From assembly GCA_037953625.1 (NCBI GenBank), contig CM075653.1, positions 310,001 through 374,000 of the forward strand: a stretch of 64,000 nucleotides of DNA, in the 5' to 3' direction. The notes beneath the pieces were generated by a model, which saw only the letters and a list, made by a program, of their open reading frames with translations, ran no database searches and had not been told where the DNA came from. Origin of the DNA: Crotalaria pallida (lineage: Eukaryota > Streptophyta > Magnoliopsida > Fabales > Fabaceae). Below are positions 48,929 to 60,200 of this stretch, piece after piece. Numbering within the stretch: position 1 is the stretch's first letter; each line of letters starts with the position of its first letter. The position numbers and the translations under genes were made by a program.

Positions 48929-50854
48929 TTAATCAAAAATACCAAGTTCTCTTCGAATCTTATAAAATGTGTCCCTTGGTAATGGTTTTGTAAAGATATC
49001 AGCTAATTGATCCGAAGTTTGAACAAACTCAATAACACAATCACCTTTTTGAACATGATCTCTCAAAAAGTGATGCCTAATTTCAATATGCTTTGTCCTT
49101 GAGTGTAATACTGGATTTTTAGTCAAATTAATTGCCGAAGTGTTATCACACTTTATAGGGATATTTGTTAAATTTAAACCAAAGTCAGATAATTGTTGCT
49201 TCATCCATAAAATTTGAGCACAACAACTACCTGCAGCTATGTATTCGGCCTCCGCGGTTGATAAAGCTACACAATTTTGCTTTTTAGAAAACCACGATAC
49301 AAGTGAATTACCAATTAAATGGCATGTTCCGCTTGTACTTTTTCGCTCAACTTTACAACCGGCAAAGTCAGAGTCCGAATATCCTATAAGTTTTAGAAAA
49401 GCATCCCTAGGATAATAAAGTCCAGTATTCGTTGTACCCTTTAAGTATTTCATTATTCTTTTGACAGCAGTTAGATGCGACTCTTTCGGTTTTGCTTGAA
49501 AACGTGCACACATACATACACTAAACATGATATCAGGCCTAGATGCAGTTAAGTATAACAAACTACCAATAATACCACGATACTTCGTTACCTCTACCGC
49601 TTTTCCAGCCTCATCTTGATCTAGGTAGCATGCAACGCTCATTGGTGTAGAAGCGGATTTGCACGAATCCATTCCAAAACGTTTGAGAAGCTCTCTACAA
49701 TATTTACTCTGATGAATATAAATGCCATCATTAAGCTGCTTTATTTGAAGGCCAAGAAAGAATGTAAGCTCTCCCATCATCGACATCTCGAATTCACTTT
49801 GCATCAATTCTGAAAACTTCTTACACAAGTTATCGTTAGTAGCACCAAATATAATATCGTCAACATATATTTGAACCAATAAAATATCCTTACCGGAACG
49901 TTCAATAAAAAGTGTAGTGTCAACAGTGCCTCGTTTAAAACCTTTTTGTAATAAAAAATTGCTTAGTCGGTCGTACCAAGCTCTAGGAGCTTGTTTCAAA
50001 CCATACAAAGCCTTTTTCAGTTTGAAAACGTAGTCCGGATGCTCAAAACTCTCGAATCCGGGAGGTTGTGACACATAAACTTCCTCTTGAATGTATCCGT
50101 TAAGAAAGGCGCTCTTAACATCCATTTGAAACAATTTAAAATTCATAATTGAAGCAAAAGCGAGAAGAATACGAATAGCTTCTAATCTAGCAACGGGAGC
50201 ATATGTCTCATCGTAATCGATTCCTTCTTCTTGACTATAACCTTGTGCTACCAACCTAGCTTTATTCCTAACAATAATACCCGATTCATCTAACTTATTC
50301 CTATAGACCCACCGAGTACCAATTTCAGGACGATCATCGGGTTTTGGCACAAGCTCCCAAACTTGGTTTCTTTCAAATTGATTTAATTCTTCTTGCATGG
50401 CCATAATCCAATGATCATCTTGAAGATCCTCTTTGATATTCTTAGGTTCTATTTGAGATACAAAGGCAACATAATAACAAAAATTATTTAAAGTGCGTCG
50501 GGTTACCACTCCCTTCGCAATGTCACCTAAGATATTAGAAATCGGATGATTTTTGTTGGACTTCCAAGCTATTGGTAATTGAGGTTGTATCTCTTGTGCT
50601 AAGTCTTTATCTTGTGCTTGCACCTCTCGATCTTCATTTTGATTCTCTTCCATTTGTTGTGGTGTTGAATTCTCATGATCCAAAAATGTACCGATTTTCC
50701 CGACTCCTAGAATTTTGCCCTTGTTGTTGTCGCCGTATGTCACAAATCCACCATTTTTCGGAGTAAGTTCCATGAAGTGCGTTTTGTCTCCCGTCATGTG
50801 TCTCGAACAACCACTATCCAAGTACCATTTTCGCTCTTTGGTTCGAAGACACAC
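48929..50854 (-). pseudogene. Deleted pol: protease start fused to RT and RNase H
   Basis: An open frame of about 641 codons. It starts inside protease (WYLDSGCSRHMTGD, with the catalytic D in LDSG). At residue about 57 (near 50686-50692) it jumps from GKILGVGKIGT to FLDHENSTPQQ, which belongs to the linker before RT. The rest of protease, all of integrase (no HHCC or DDE motif) and the GAG-pre-integrase region are gone. RT follows with QMDVKSAFLNG, KALYGLKQAPRAWY and YVDDIIFGAT (near 49860), then RNase H with GYSDSDFAGC and ADIFTKPL. RT and RNase H have no stop or frameshift and look usable. The frame has no ATG at its start (GTG) and is -1 relative to gag. Confidence 0.9.
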
Positions 50855-50868
50855 CTACAAGAAAGATA

Positions 50869-52656
50869 TCATTTGGTTGACTTAGGTACCCAAGTGGTCT
50901 TGGGTCCTTTGTTGTTAGCATGAGGAGAAGTCCCCTTAACAATCCAAATATATTCACCGCTTGGTATACCAAATTTCTTTATATTACATTTATTCGTGGT
51001 ATGCCCAAAGATTCCACAATAATGACAAGTTGGGTTTTTAGAAATCTTATTCTTTGAAAATCCACCAACTTTGCGATAATTGCGTTTCTTAGGTTTGGTA
51101 TAGCCAAGACCGGATCTATTGCTATTGTTCCTTTGAGTTGAAAGCAAATGATCTAAAGAAGTATCTCCTTTCATGAGCCTTGCAAGTCGATCATTCAAAT
51201 TAAAAACTTCTTTTTCCAAAGACTTGCAATTTTCACAAGATGGAGTCTCATTTGATTTCAATTCACAATTGCATGTAGAGTTTGCATAAATGAGTTCTAG
51301 AGTTTCATTTTGAAGCTTAAGTTCTTCTAAATCTTTTTGAAGTTCAATTATCTTTTCATGTTGCTTCATTATGAAATTCTTTCTTTCAACATTTATTTTA
51401 GCAAGTTTCTTCAACTCTTTATGCATCTCTACATACACATTGTACAATTCATTGAATGAAGGAGAATTAGAACTTGAGCTAGCATCGGAAAGATAATCTA
51501 CCTCATTGACGTTCTCACTTGATTTAATGCTCGAAGATTCCTCTTCATCAAGCTTTGTCATTAAACATAGATTTGCAAGTTCTTCATCATCCGATGAGCT
51601 AGATGTTGATTGACTCTCCACTTCATCCCATACTATGTAAGCCCTTTTTCCTTTAGAAGAATTGAATTTTGAGTTGTCACCTTCCGACTTCTTAGAATGA
51701 GTTGGACAATTCGATCGATAGTGACCAAGCTTTCCACATCCATGACACTTGATGTGATCCTTGTTAGTCTTATTTCTTGGTTGTGAGTCCTTAGAATCTC
51801 TTTGTCTATTTCTATTAAAGTTCCCCTTTTTCTTAAGGAACCTACCAAGCTTTTTAACTAGCAAGCCAAGGGTCTCATCATCTATATCGGAGTCCGAGTC
51901 ATCCACTTGAAAGTTTTCCTCTTGTGCCTTAAGGGATTTTGAAGTTAATTTAAGAGCTATCCCCTTTTTCTTCCTATCGGCATCTTCATTCATGGATAAC
52001 CGTCCAAGCTCCATTTCATGCTCTTGAAGCTTTCCGAATAGAGTTGCTAAATCAATTTGATCCACGTCTCTAGCTTCCATAATGGCCGTCACCTTAGGTT
52101 GCCATTCCCTGCTAAGACATCTCAAAATCTTATTAACAACTTCACCATTAGATATAACTTTTCCAAGTGCAGAAAGATGATTAATGATATGAGTGAACCG
52201 CTTTTGCATGTCACCTATGTTTTCATTAGGTAACATACGAAAGAGTTCATATTCATGCATGAGTGTATTTAGCCTAGCCCTTCTAACCTCCGAAGTGCCC
52301 TCATGTGTGACTTGTAATGTGTCCCACATTTGTTTAGCATCAACACATTGAGATACTCGAAAGAACTCATCATAAGAAAGAGCGGACGTGATGATATTTT
52401 TAGCTTTTAAATCAAATGCAACTTTCTTCTTATCATCATTGTCCCAACTCGATTGAGGTTTAATTGAAACAACATCATTTACTTTCGTTTGAGGAACAAA
52501 AGGTCCATTCTCTATGGCGTTCCAAATTTCCATATCTATGGCTTGAATAAAAATTTTCATGCGGACCTTCCAATAAGCGTAACCCTCACCACTAAATAGT
52601 GGAGGACGATTAATGGAAGTTCCTTCACCACCGAAAGGATTTGAAATTGAGCCCAT
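50869..52656 (-). CDS. gag of the copia element, 595 aa
   Basis: The first ATG is at 52656 (MGSISNPFGG); the open frame extends three codons further without ATG. The N-terminal DUF4219-like PLFSGEGYAYWKVRMK precedes a UBN2-type gag domain (about residues 55-225). Two zinc knuckles follow: CHGCGKLGHYRSNC near residues 303-316 and CHYCGIFGHTTNKC near 543-556. A coiled, charged stretch (about 400-490) lies between them. The size fits SIRE-type gag, which is longer than that of most copia elements. The frame ends WVPKSTK then TGA, followed within 20 bases by a TTTCTTGTAG acceptor-like site and the pol frame. It forms virus-like particles in the cytoplasm and binds RNA. Intact. Confidence 0.93.
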   Translation of the reverse strand: MGSISNPFGGEGTSINRPPLFSGEGYAYWKVRMKIFIQAIDMEIWNAIENGPFVPQTKVNDVVSIKPQSSWDNDDKKKVAFDLKAKNIITSALSYDEFFRVSQCVDAKQMWDTLQVTHEGTSEVRRARLNTLMHEYELFRMLPNENIGDMQKRFTHIINHLSALGKVISNGEVVNKILRCLSREWQPKVTAIMEARDVDQIDLATLFGKLQEHEMELGRLSMNEDADRKKKGIALKLTSKSLKAQEENFQVDDSDSDIDDETLGLLVKKLGRFLKKKGNFNRNRQRDSKDSQPRNKTNKDHIKCHGCGKLGHYRSNCPTHSKKSEGDNSKFNSSKGKRAYIVWDEVESQSTSSSSDDEELANLCLMTKLDEEESSSIKSSENVNEVDYLSDASSSSNSPSFNELYNVYVEMHKELKKLAKINVERKNFIMKQHEKIIELQKDLEELKLQNETLELIYANSTCNCELKSNETPSCENCKSLEKEVFNLNDRLARLMKGDTSLDHLLSTQRNNSNRSGLGYTKPKKRNYRKVGGFSKNKISKNPTCHYCGIFGHTTNKCNIKKFGIPSGEYIWIVKGTSPHANNKGPKTTWVPKSTK

Positions 52657-52717
52657 TGTTTCCAAGTAAAAAGGATCTTTTCGAAAAAGCTTTTTAAGGC
52701 TCGGATTTTTCGTCCGA

Positions 52718-52729
52718 GCTCTGATACCA
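52718..52729 (-). other. Primer binding site of the copia element (initiator tRNA-Met)
   Basis: The minus strand reads TGGTATCAGAGC, two bases inside the LTR. GAGCTCGG at its end overlaps a perfect 6-bp stem (GCTCGG with CCGAGC, 52699-52719), so the primer site can fold into a hairpin. Confidence 0.93.
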
Positions 52730-52731
52730 CT

Positions 52732-54261
52732 TGTTGGAAACCAACAAGCGGCTCAATATAGTCTAGAGGGGGGGTGAATAGAATATTGAAGCCTTATTAC
52801 AGATTTTTTCGTCCGCCTAAGAGAATGGTTTTATGAAAATAAATTTTCTTAAGAATTCAGTTCAGATTACTCGAGTAACTCAAGCCTTCACTCGAGTAAT
52901 ACGCAACCAAAAATAATTTCACTCGAGTATTCAGCAAATCACTCGAGTATTACGAAAGCAAATTTTAAATCACTCGAGTAACAGAAAACCTACTCGAGTA
53001 ATGTTTATAAACTGAAAGCAGATTACTCGAGTAACAAGAACTTTACTCGAGTAAACTGGGTAAAATTCAATTTAAAACTTAGTTTTCAATGGAGTTCTTC
53101 AAGAATAACAATGCTATGATGATTCAACAAATTATGAATGATTAATATGAACAATTTCAAGTAATATTAACATGCAATTTTAGATCAATTGAGTAGAATT
53201 AAGAAAACCCCAATTCTAACCTAAAAATGCAAATGTTAATGAATTAATGAAATACAAGGAATGAAAATAAAAGAGACACAAGGACTTATCCTGGTTCACT
53301 TTCACCCACTTGAAAGCTACTCCAGTCCCCTCTTAAATCAAGAGAGATTCTTCACTAGAAATCTTCAAATGTAGATTTTACAATGTTTTAAGATGCAACT
53401 AGATTCTTAGTTCTCCTATCTTAAAACCCAACTCAAAGTGTGTACCAAACACTTTGATCTAATCTACCCCTTTTGAGAATTCTAGATTTCCTTGCTAATT
53501 GATTGAAGATGCTTCCAACCAATCCTCTTTTCTTGCTTTGATTTGATCCTCAAAGTCTTCCTTGTGAGATTCTTCACTTGTGTTGAAACTTCAATGATGC
53601 AATCACAAATTGCAAATCTTCAACAACCACTAAGAACAAAAATATGACCTCAAGAATATTTGAACAATGATAGAAAATAGAGTGAAGAATGAAAAGTTCT
53701 TTGTTGAATCTTGATAGCTCTTGAAAGATGTAAAATAGCTCTTGAATTACTTTTCAAAGTGTATTAGAAAATTGTAAGAATGAAAGTCTCTATTTTGAAA
53801 GAGAAAATTAAGTCCTTTTAAAATTTTCCCAACACTGATTGAATTACTCGAGTAAACCAAACAACGTCACTCGAGTGAAACATGTCAGATTAAGTTACTC
53901 GAGTGATGTGTAAACCATTACTCGATTAACCTGTCAGAACATAAATTACTCGAGTGAACCAATACTCATTACTCGAGTAAACTGATCAGAATCTGAATAA
54001 AAACAAAGTTTTTCTAAAATGATTTTCACAAGCTATTTAATCAAGATTTAAAGTATCTTCACTCTTAATCAGACATTATTTAAATATTCTTAAAATCACC
54101 TAAGCTACCCACACCAATGAGATGCATTGCATAAAATAAAGATTACATTGAAATAGAATTAATAAAAATCCTAATTCTAATCTTCATGTGGTGTAGCTTG
54201 CTTGTTGCCAATGTTGTTGCTTGGAGAGAGATTGTTAGCATCAAAACATGAGAATCCTACA
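52732..54261 (-). repeat. Upstream (5') LTR of the copia element, 1530 bp
   Basis: Same sequence as 44929-46458 as far as I can see, including both ACTCGAGT clusters. On the minus strand it begins TGTAGGATTC and ends CCAACA. I could not pick a convincing TATA box. Confidence 0.95.
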
Positions 54262-57200
54262 TGGATGCCTTGATTGTTAGCCAATATTCAAAAACATGGA
54301 TGATAAAATACAAGATGTTTCGATGAGATGATTTTTTTACACATAATGAACAAGTCATGAAAATTGTTTATTTAACTCTTGTCTGACTTGAGTTTTCCCG
54401 AAAATGTGGAAAAACATGAAAATTGTTGTCTTAAGACTTGGATGCCTTGATTTTCTGCCAATATTAAAAAAACAGGTATGATAAATACAAGATGCTACAG
54501 TGAGATGAGGTTTTTACATACCCATAATGAAAAAATCACTAAAACTGTGTATTGATGGCTTGGATGACATGAGTTTTCCAGAAAAAGTGAAATAACATGA
54601 AAATGTGGTCTTAAGGCTAGGAAGTCTTGATTTTCTGCCAATATTAAAAAATAGGGATGATAAAATACAAGATGCTTCGATGAGATAAGTTTTTTTAACA
54701 CATAATGAAAAAATCATTAAAAATATGTATTTAAGGCTTTGATGACTTAGTTTTTCAGAAAATGTGGAAAAACATGAAAATCGTGGTCTTAAGGCTATGA
54801 TACCTTGATTTTCTGCCAATATTCAAAAATAGGGATGATAAAATACAAGATGCTGAAATGAGATACGTTTTTTTACACATAATGAAAAAATCATGAAAAT
54901 TGTGTATTTAAGGCTTGAATGACTTGAGTTTTCCAGAAAAAGTGAAAAAACATGAAAATTGTGGTCTTAAGGCTTGAATGCCTTGATTTTCTGCCAAAAT
55001 TCAAAAAAGGATAATAAAATACCAGATGCTACGGTGAGATGAGTTTTTTACACATAATGAAAAAATCACTAAAATTGTGTATTTAAGGCTTGGATGACAT
55101 GAGTTTTCCAGAAAAAGTGGAATAACATGAAAATTGTGATCTTAAGGTTTGGATGCCTCTATTATCTAAATATATTTAAAAATTGGGATGATAAATTAAA
55201 TATGCTTCGATGAGATGAGTTTGTTACACACAATGAAAAATCATGATGAAAAATGTGTATTTAAGGCTTGGATGACTTAAGTTTTCCTAAAAAAAATGGA
55301 AAAACATGAAAATTGAGGTCTTACGGCTTGGACGCCTTGATTTTCTTCCAATACTAAAAGACAGGGACGATAAAATACAAGATGCTATGGTGAGATAAGT
55401 TTTTTATACATAATGGAAAAATCACTAAATTGTGTATTTAAGACTTGGATGACATGAGTTTTCTAGAAAAAGTGGAAAAACATGAAAGTTGTGGTCTTAA
55501 GGCTTGGATGCCATGATTTTATTTCAATATTCAAAAATAGGGATGATAAAATTCAAGATGCTTCGATGAGATGAGTTTTTTTTACACATAATGAAAAAAT
55601 CATTAAAATTGTGTATTTAATACTTGGATGACTTGAGTTTTGGTGAAAACATGAAAATTGTGGTCTTAAGGCTCTGATGCATTGATTTTCTGTCAATACT
55701 AAAAAACAGGGATGATAAAATACAGGATGCTGAGATGAGTATTTTACTCATAATGAAAAAATCATGAAATTTGTGTATTTAAGGCTACGATGACTTGAGT
55801 TTTCAGAAAAAAAAGTGTAAAACATGAAAATTGTGGTCATAATGCTTGGATGCCTTGATTTTTTGCCAAATTTCAAAAAAGGATAATAAAATACCAGATG
55901 CTACGGTGAGATAAGTTTTTTACACATAATGAAAAAATCACTAAAATTGTGTATTTAAGGCTTGGATGACATGAGTTTTCCAGAAAAAGTGGAATAACAT
56001 GAAAATTGTGATCTTAAGGTTTGGATGTCTTGATTATCTACCTATATTGAAAAATAGGGATGATAGATTAAATATGCTTCGATGAGATGAGTTCGTTACA
56101 CATAATGAAAAATCATGATGAAAATTCTGTATTTAAGACTTTGATGACTTGAGTTTTCCAAAAAAATGGAAAAACATGAAAATTGTGGTCTTAAGGTTGG
56201 ATGCCTTGATTTTCTTCCAATACTAAAAGACAAGGACGATAAAATACAAGATGCTATGGTGATATGACTTTTTTATACATAACGAAAAAATCACTAAATT
56301 GTGTATTTAAGGCTTGGATGACTTGAGTTTTCCATAAAAAATGGAAAAACATGAAAATTGTGGTCTTAAGGCTTGGATGCCTTGATTTTCTGCCAATATC
56401 AAAAAATAGGGATGATAAATTCAATATGCTATGATGAAATCAGTTTTTTTACACATAATGAAAAATCATGAAAATTGTGTATTTAAGGCTTGGATGACTT
56501 GAGTTTTCCAGAAAAAGTGGAAAAACACGAAAATTGTGGTCTTAAGGCTTGGATGTCTTGATTTTATGCCAAAATTCAAAAACAGAGATGATAAAATAAA
56601 AAATGCTTCGATGATATAAGTTATTTACACATAATTAAAAATTCATGAAAATTGCATATTTAAGGCTTGGATGACTTGAGTTTTCTAGAAAAAGTGGAAA
56701 AACATGAAAGTTGTGGTCTTAAGGTATGGATGCATTGATTTTCATAAAATATTCAAAAATAGGGATGATAAAATACAAGATGCTGAGATGAGATGAGTTT
56801 TTTACACATAATGAAAAAATCATGAAAATAGTGTATTATGGTTTGGATGACAAGGGTTATCCAGAAAAAGTGGAAAAACATTAAAATTGCGGTCTTAAGG
56901 CTTGGATGCCTTGATTTTCTGCCAATATTCAAAAATAGGGATGATAAAATACAAGATGCTGAGATGAGATGAGTTTTCTTATAAATAATGAAACAATCAT
57001 GAAAATTGCGTATTTAAGGCTTGGATGACATGAATATACCAGAAAAAGTGGAAAAACATGAAAATTGTGGTCTTAAGGCATGGATGCCTTGATTTTCTAC
57101 TAATGTTCAAAAATAGTGATGATAAAATAAAAGATGCTATGATGAGATGAGTTTTTTACACATAAAGAAAAAATCAAGAAAACTGTGTATTTAAGGCTTG

Positions 57201-60200
57201 GATGACTTGAGTTTTACAAAAAAAAAAGTGGGAACACATGAAAATTGTGGCCTTAAGGCTTGGATGACATGAATTTTCTAGAAAAAGAGGAATAACTTTA
57301 AAATTGTGGTCTTAAGGATTGGATGCATTGATTTTATGTCAATATTCAAAAATAGGGATGCAAAAATACATGATGCTTCGATGAGATGAGTTATTTACTC
57401 ATAATGAAAAAATCATTAAAATTGCGTATTTAAGGTTTGAAAGACTTGAGTTTTGTGGAAAAAGTGCAAAAATATGAAAATTGTGGTATTAAGGTTTGGA
57501 TGCCTTGATTTTCTGCCAATATTAAAAATGGGCATGATAAAATACAAGGTGCTTTGTTGAGATGAGTGTGTTTACACATAATAAAATAATCACTAAAATT
57601 ATCTATTTAAGGCTTGGAAGACTATAGTTTTCCAAATAAAGTTTAAAAACAAGAAAACTGTGGTCTTCACGCTTGGATGCCTTGATTTTCTGCCAATATT
57701 CAAAAATTGGAATGATAAAATTCAAGATGCTTCGATGAGATGAATTTTTTACATGTAATGAAAAAATCTTGAAAATTGTGTTTTTAAGACTGAAATGACT
57801 TGAGTTTTCAAGTAAAAGTGGAAAAACGTTAAAATTGTGGTCTTAAGGCTTGGATGCCTTGAATTTCTGCCAATATTCCAAAATAGAGATGATAAAATGT
57901 AAGATGCTTCGTAGAGTAGAGTTTTTTAAACATAATGAAAAAATAATGAAAATAGTCAATTTAAGGCTTGGCTGACTTTAGTTTTCTAGAAAAAGTGGAA
58001 AAACGTCAAAATTGTGGTCTTAAGGCTTGGATAGTCAATTTAAGGCTTGGATGCCTTGATTTTATGCAAAAATTCAAAAATAGGGATGATAAAATACAAG
58101 ATGCTTCAATGAGATGAGTATTTTCCACATGTTGAAAAAATCATGAAAATTGTGTATTTGAGGCTTGCATGACTTGAGTTTACAGAAAAAGTGGAAAAAC
58201 ATGAAAATTGTGGTCTTAAGGCTTGGATGCCTTGATTTTCTGCCAATTTTCAAAAATAGAGATGATAAAATACAATATGCTTCGATGAGATGAGTTTTTT
58301 TACTAAAAGGAAAAAATCACTAAAATTGTGTATTTAAGGCTTGGATGACATGAGTTTTCTAGAGAAAGTGAAAAACGTGAAAATTGAGGTCATAAGGCTT
58401 GGATGCCTTGATTTTATGTCAATATTCAAAAATAGGGATGATAAAACACAAGACGCTGAGATGAGATGAGTTTTTAATACATAATGAAAAAATTATGAAA
58501 ATTGCGTATTTAAGGCATGGATGACATGAGTTTTCCAGAAAAAGTGGAAAAACATGAAAATTGCGGTCATAAGGTTTGGATGCCTTTATTTTCTACCAAT
58601 ATTCAAAAATAGGGATGATAAAATACAAGATGCTGAGATGAGATGAGTTTTTCATACATAATGAAAAATTCATGAAAATTAAGTATTTAAAGGCTTGGAT
58701 GACTTGAGTTTTCCAGAAAAACTGGAAAAACATGAAAATTGTGGTCTTAAGGCTTGGATGCCTTGATTTTCATAAAATATTCAAAAATAGGAATGATAAT
58801 ATACAAGATGCTGAGATGAGATGAATTTTTTACACATAATGAAAATATCATGAAGATTGTGTATTTAAGGCTTGGATGACATGAGTTTTCCAGAAAAAGT
58901 GGAAAAACAAGAAAATTGCGGTCTTAAGGCTTGGATGCCTTGATTTTCAACCAAAATTCAAAAATAGGGATGATAAAATACAAGATGCTGAGATGAGATG
59001 AGTTTTTCACACCTAATGAAAAATTCATGAAAATTGTGTATTTAAGGCTTGGATGACTTGAGTTTTCCAGAAAAAGTGGAAAAACATGAAAATTGTGGTC
59101 TTAAGGCTTGGATGCCTTGATTTCTTCTGATATTAAAAAAAAGGATGATAAAATAAAAAATGCTACGGTGAGATGAGTTTTTTATACATAATGAAAAAAT
59201 CACTATAATTGTGTATTGAAGGCTTGGATGAGATGAGTTTTTCAAAAAAAGTGGAATAACATGAAAATTGTGGTCTTAATGCTTGGATGCTTATAATTTA
59301 TGCCAATATTCGAAAATAGGAATGCTAAAATACATTATGCTTCGATGAGATGAGTTTTTTACACATTAATTAAAAAATGATGAAAATTGCGTATTTAAGG
59401 CTTGGAAGACTTGAGTTTTCCGGAAAAAAGTGGAAAAACATGAAAATTGTAGTCTTAATGTTTGGATGCCTTGATTTTCTGCCAATATTAAAAATGGGGA
59501 TGATAAAATACAAGGTGCTTTGGTGAGATGAGTTTCTTTACATATAATAAAAAAAATCACTAAAAATGTCTATTTAAGGCTTGGATGACTAGAGTTATCC
59601 AGAAAAAGTTTAAAAACAAGAAAATTGTGTTCTTAAGGCTTGGATGCCTTGATTTCTTCCGATATTAAAAAAAAGGATGATAAAATAAAAAATGCTACGG
59701 TGAGATGAGTTTTTTTATACATAATGAAAAAATCACTATAATTGTGTATTGAAGGCTTGGATGAGATGAGTTTTTCAAAAAAAGTGGAATAACATGAAAA
59801 TTGTGGTCTTAATGCTTGGATGCTTATAATTTATGCCAATATTCGAAAATAGGAATGCTAAAATACATTATGCTTCGATGAGATGAGTTTTTTACACATT
59901 AATTAAAAAATGATGAAAATTGCGTATTTAAGGCTTGGAAGAGTTGAGTTTTCCGGAAAAAAGTGGAAAAACATGAAAATTGTAGTCTTAATGTTTGGAT
60001 GCCTTGATTTTCTGCCAATATTCAAAAATAGGAATGATAAAATTCAAGATGTTTCGATGAGATGAGTTTTTTTATACATAATAAAAATCATGAAAATTAT
60101 GTATTTAAGACTGGGATGACATGAGTTTTCAAGAAAAAGTGGAAAACGTGAAAATTGTGGTCTTCAGGCTTGGATGCCTTGAATTTCTGCCAATATTCCA

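Larger units (their letters stand above)
44929..54261 (-). mobile_element. Young SIRE-type Ty1/copia element lacking integrase
   Basis: Two 1530-bp LTRs that look identical by eye, TG...CA ends, and a perfect 5-bp duplication TGGAT (44924-44928 and 54262-54266) in satellite. On the minus strand the order is LTR, initiator-Met primer site, gag, a fused protease-start/RT/RNase H frame, a 398-aa extra ORF, polypurine tract, LTR. Large gag, the YVDDIIFGAT RT motif, long LTRs and an ORF between pol and the 3' LTR fit the SIRE (Maximus) lineage. Integrase and most of protease are missing by a clean in-frame deletion. Confidence 0.93.
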
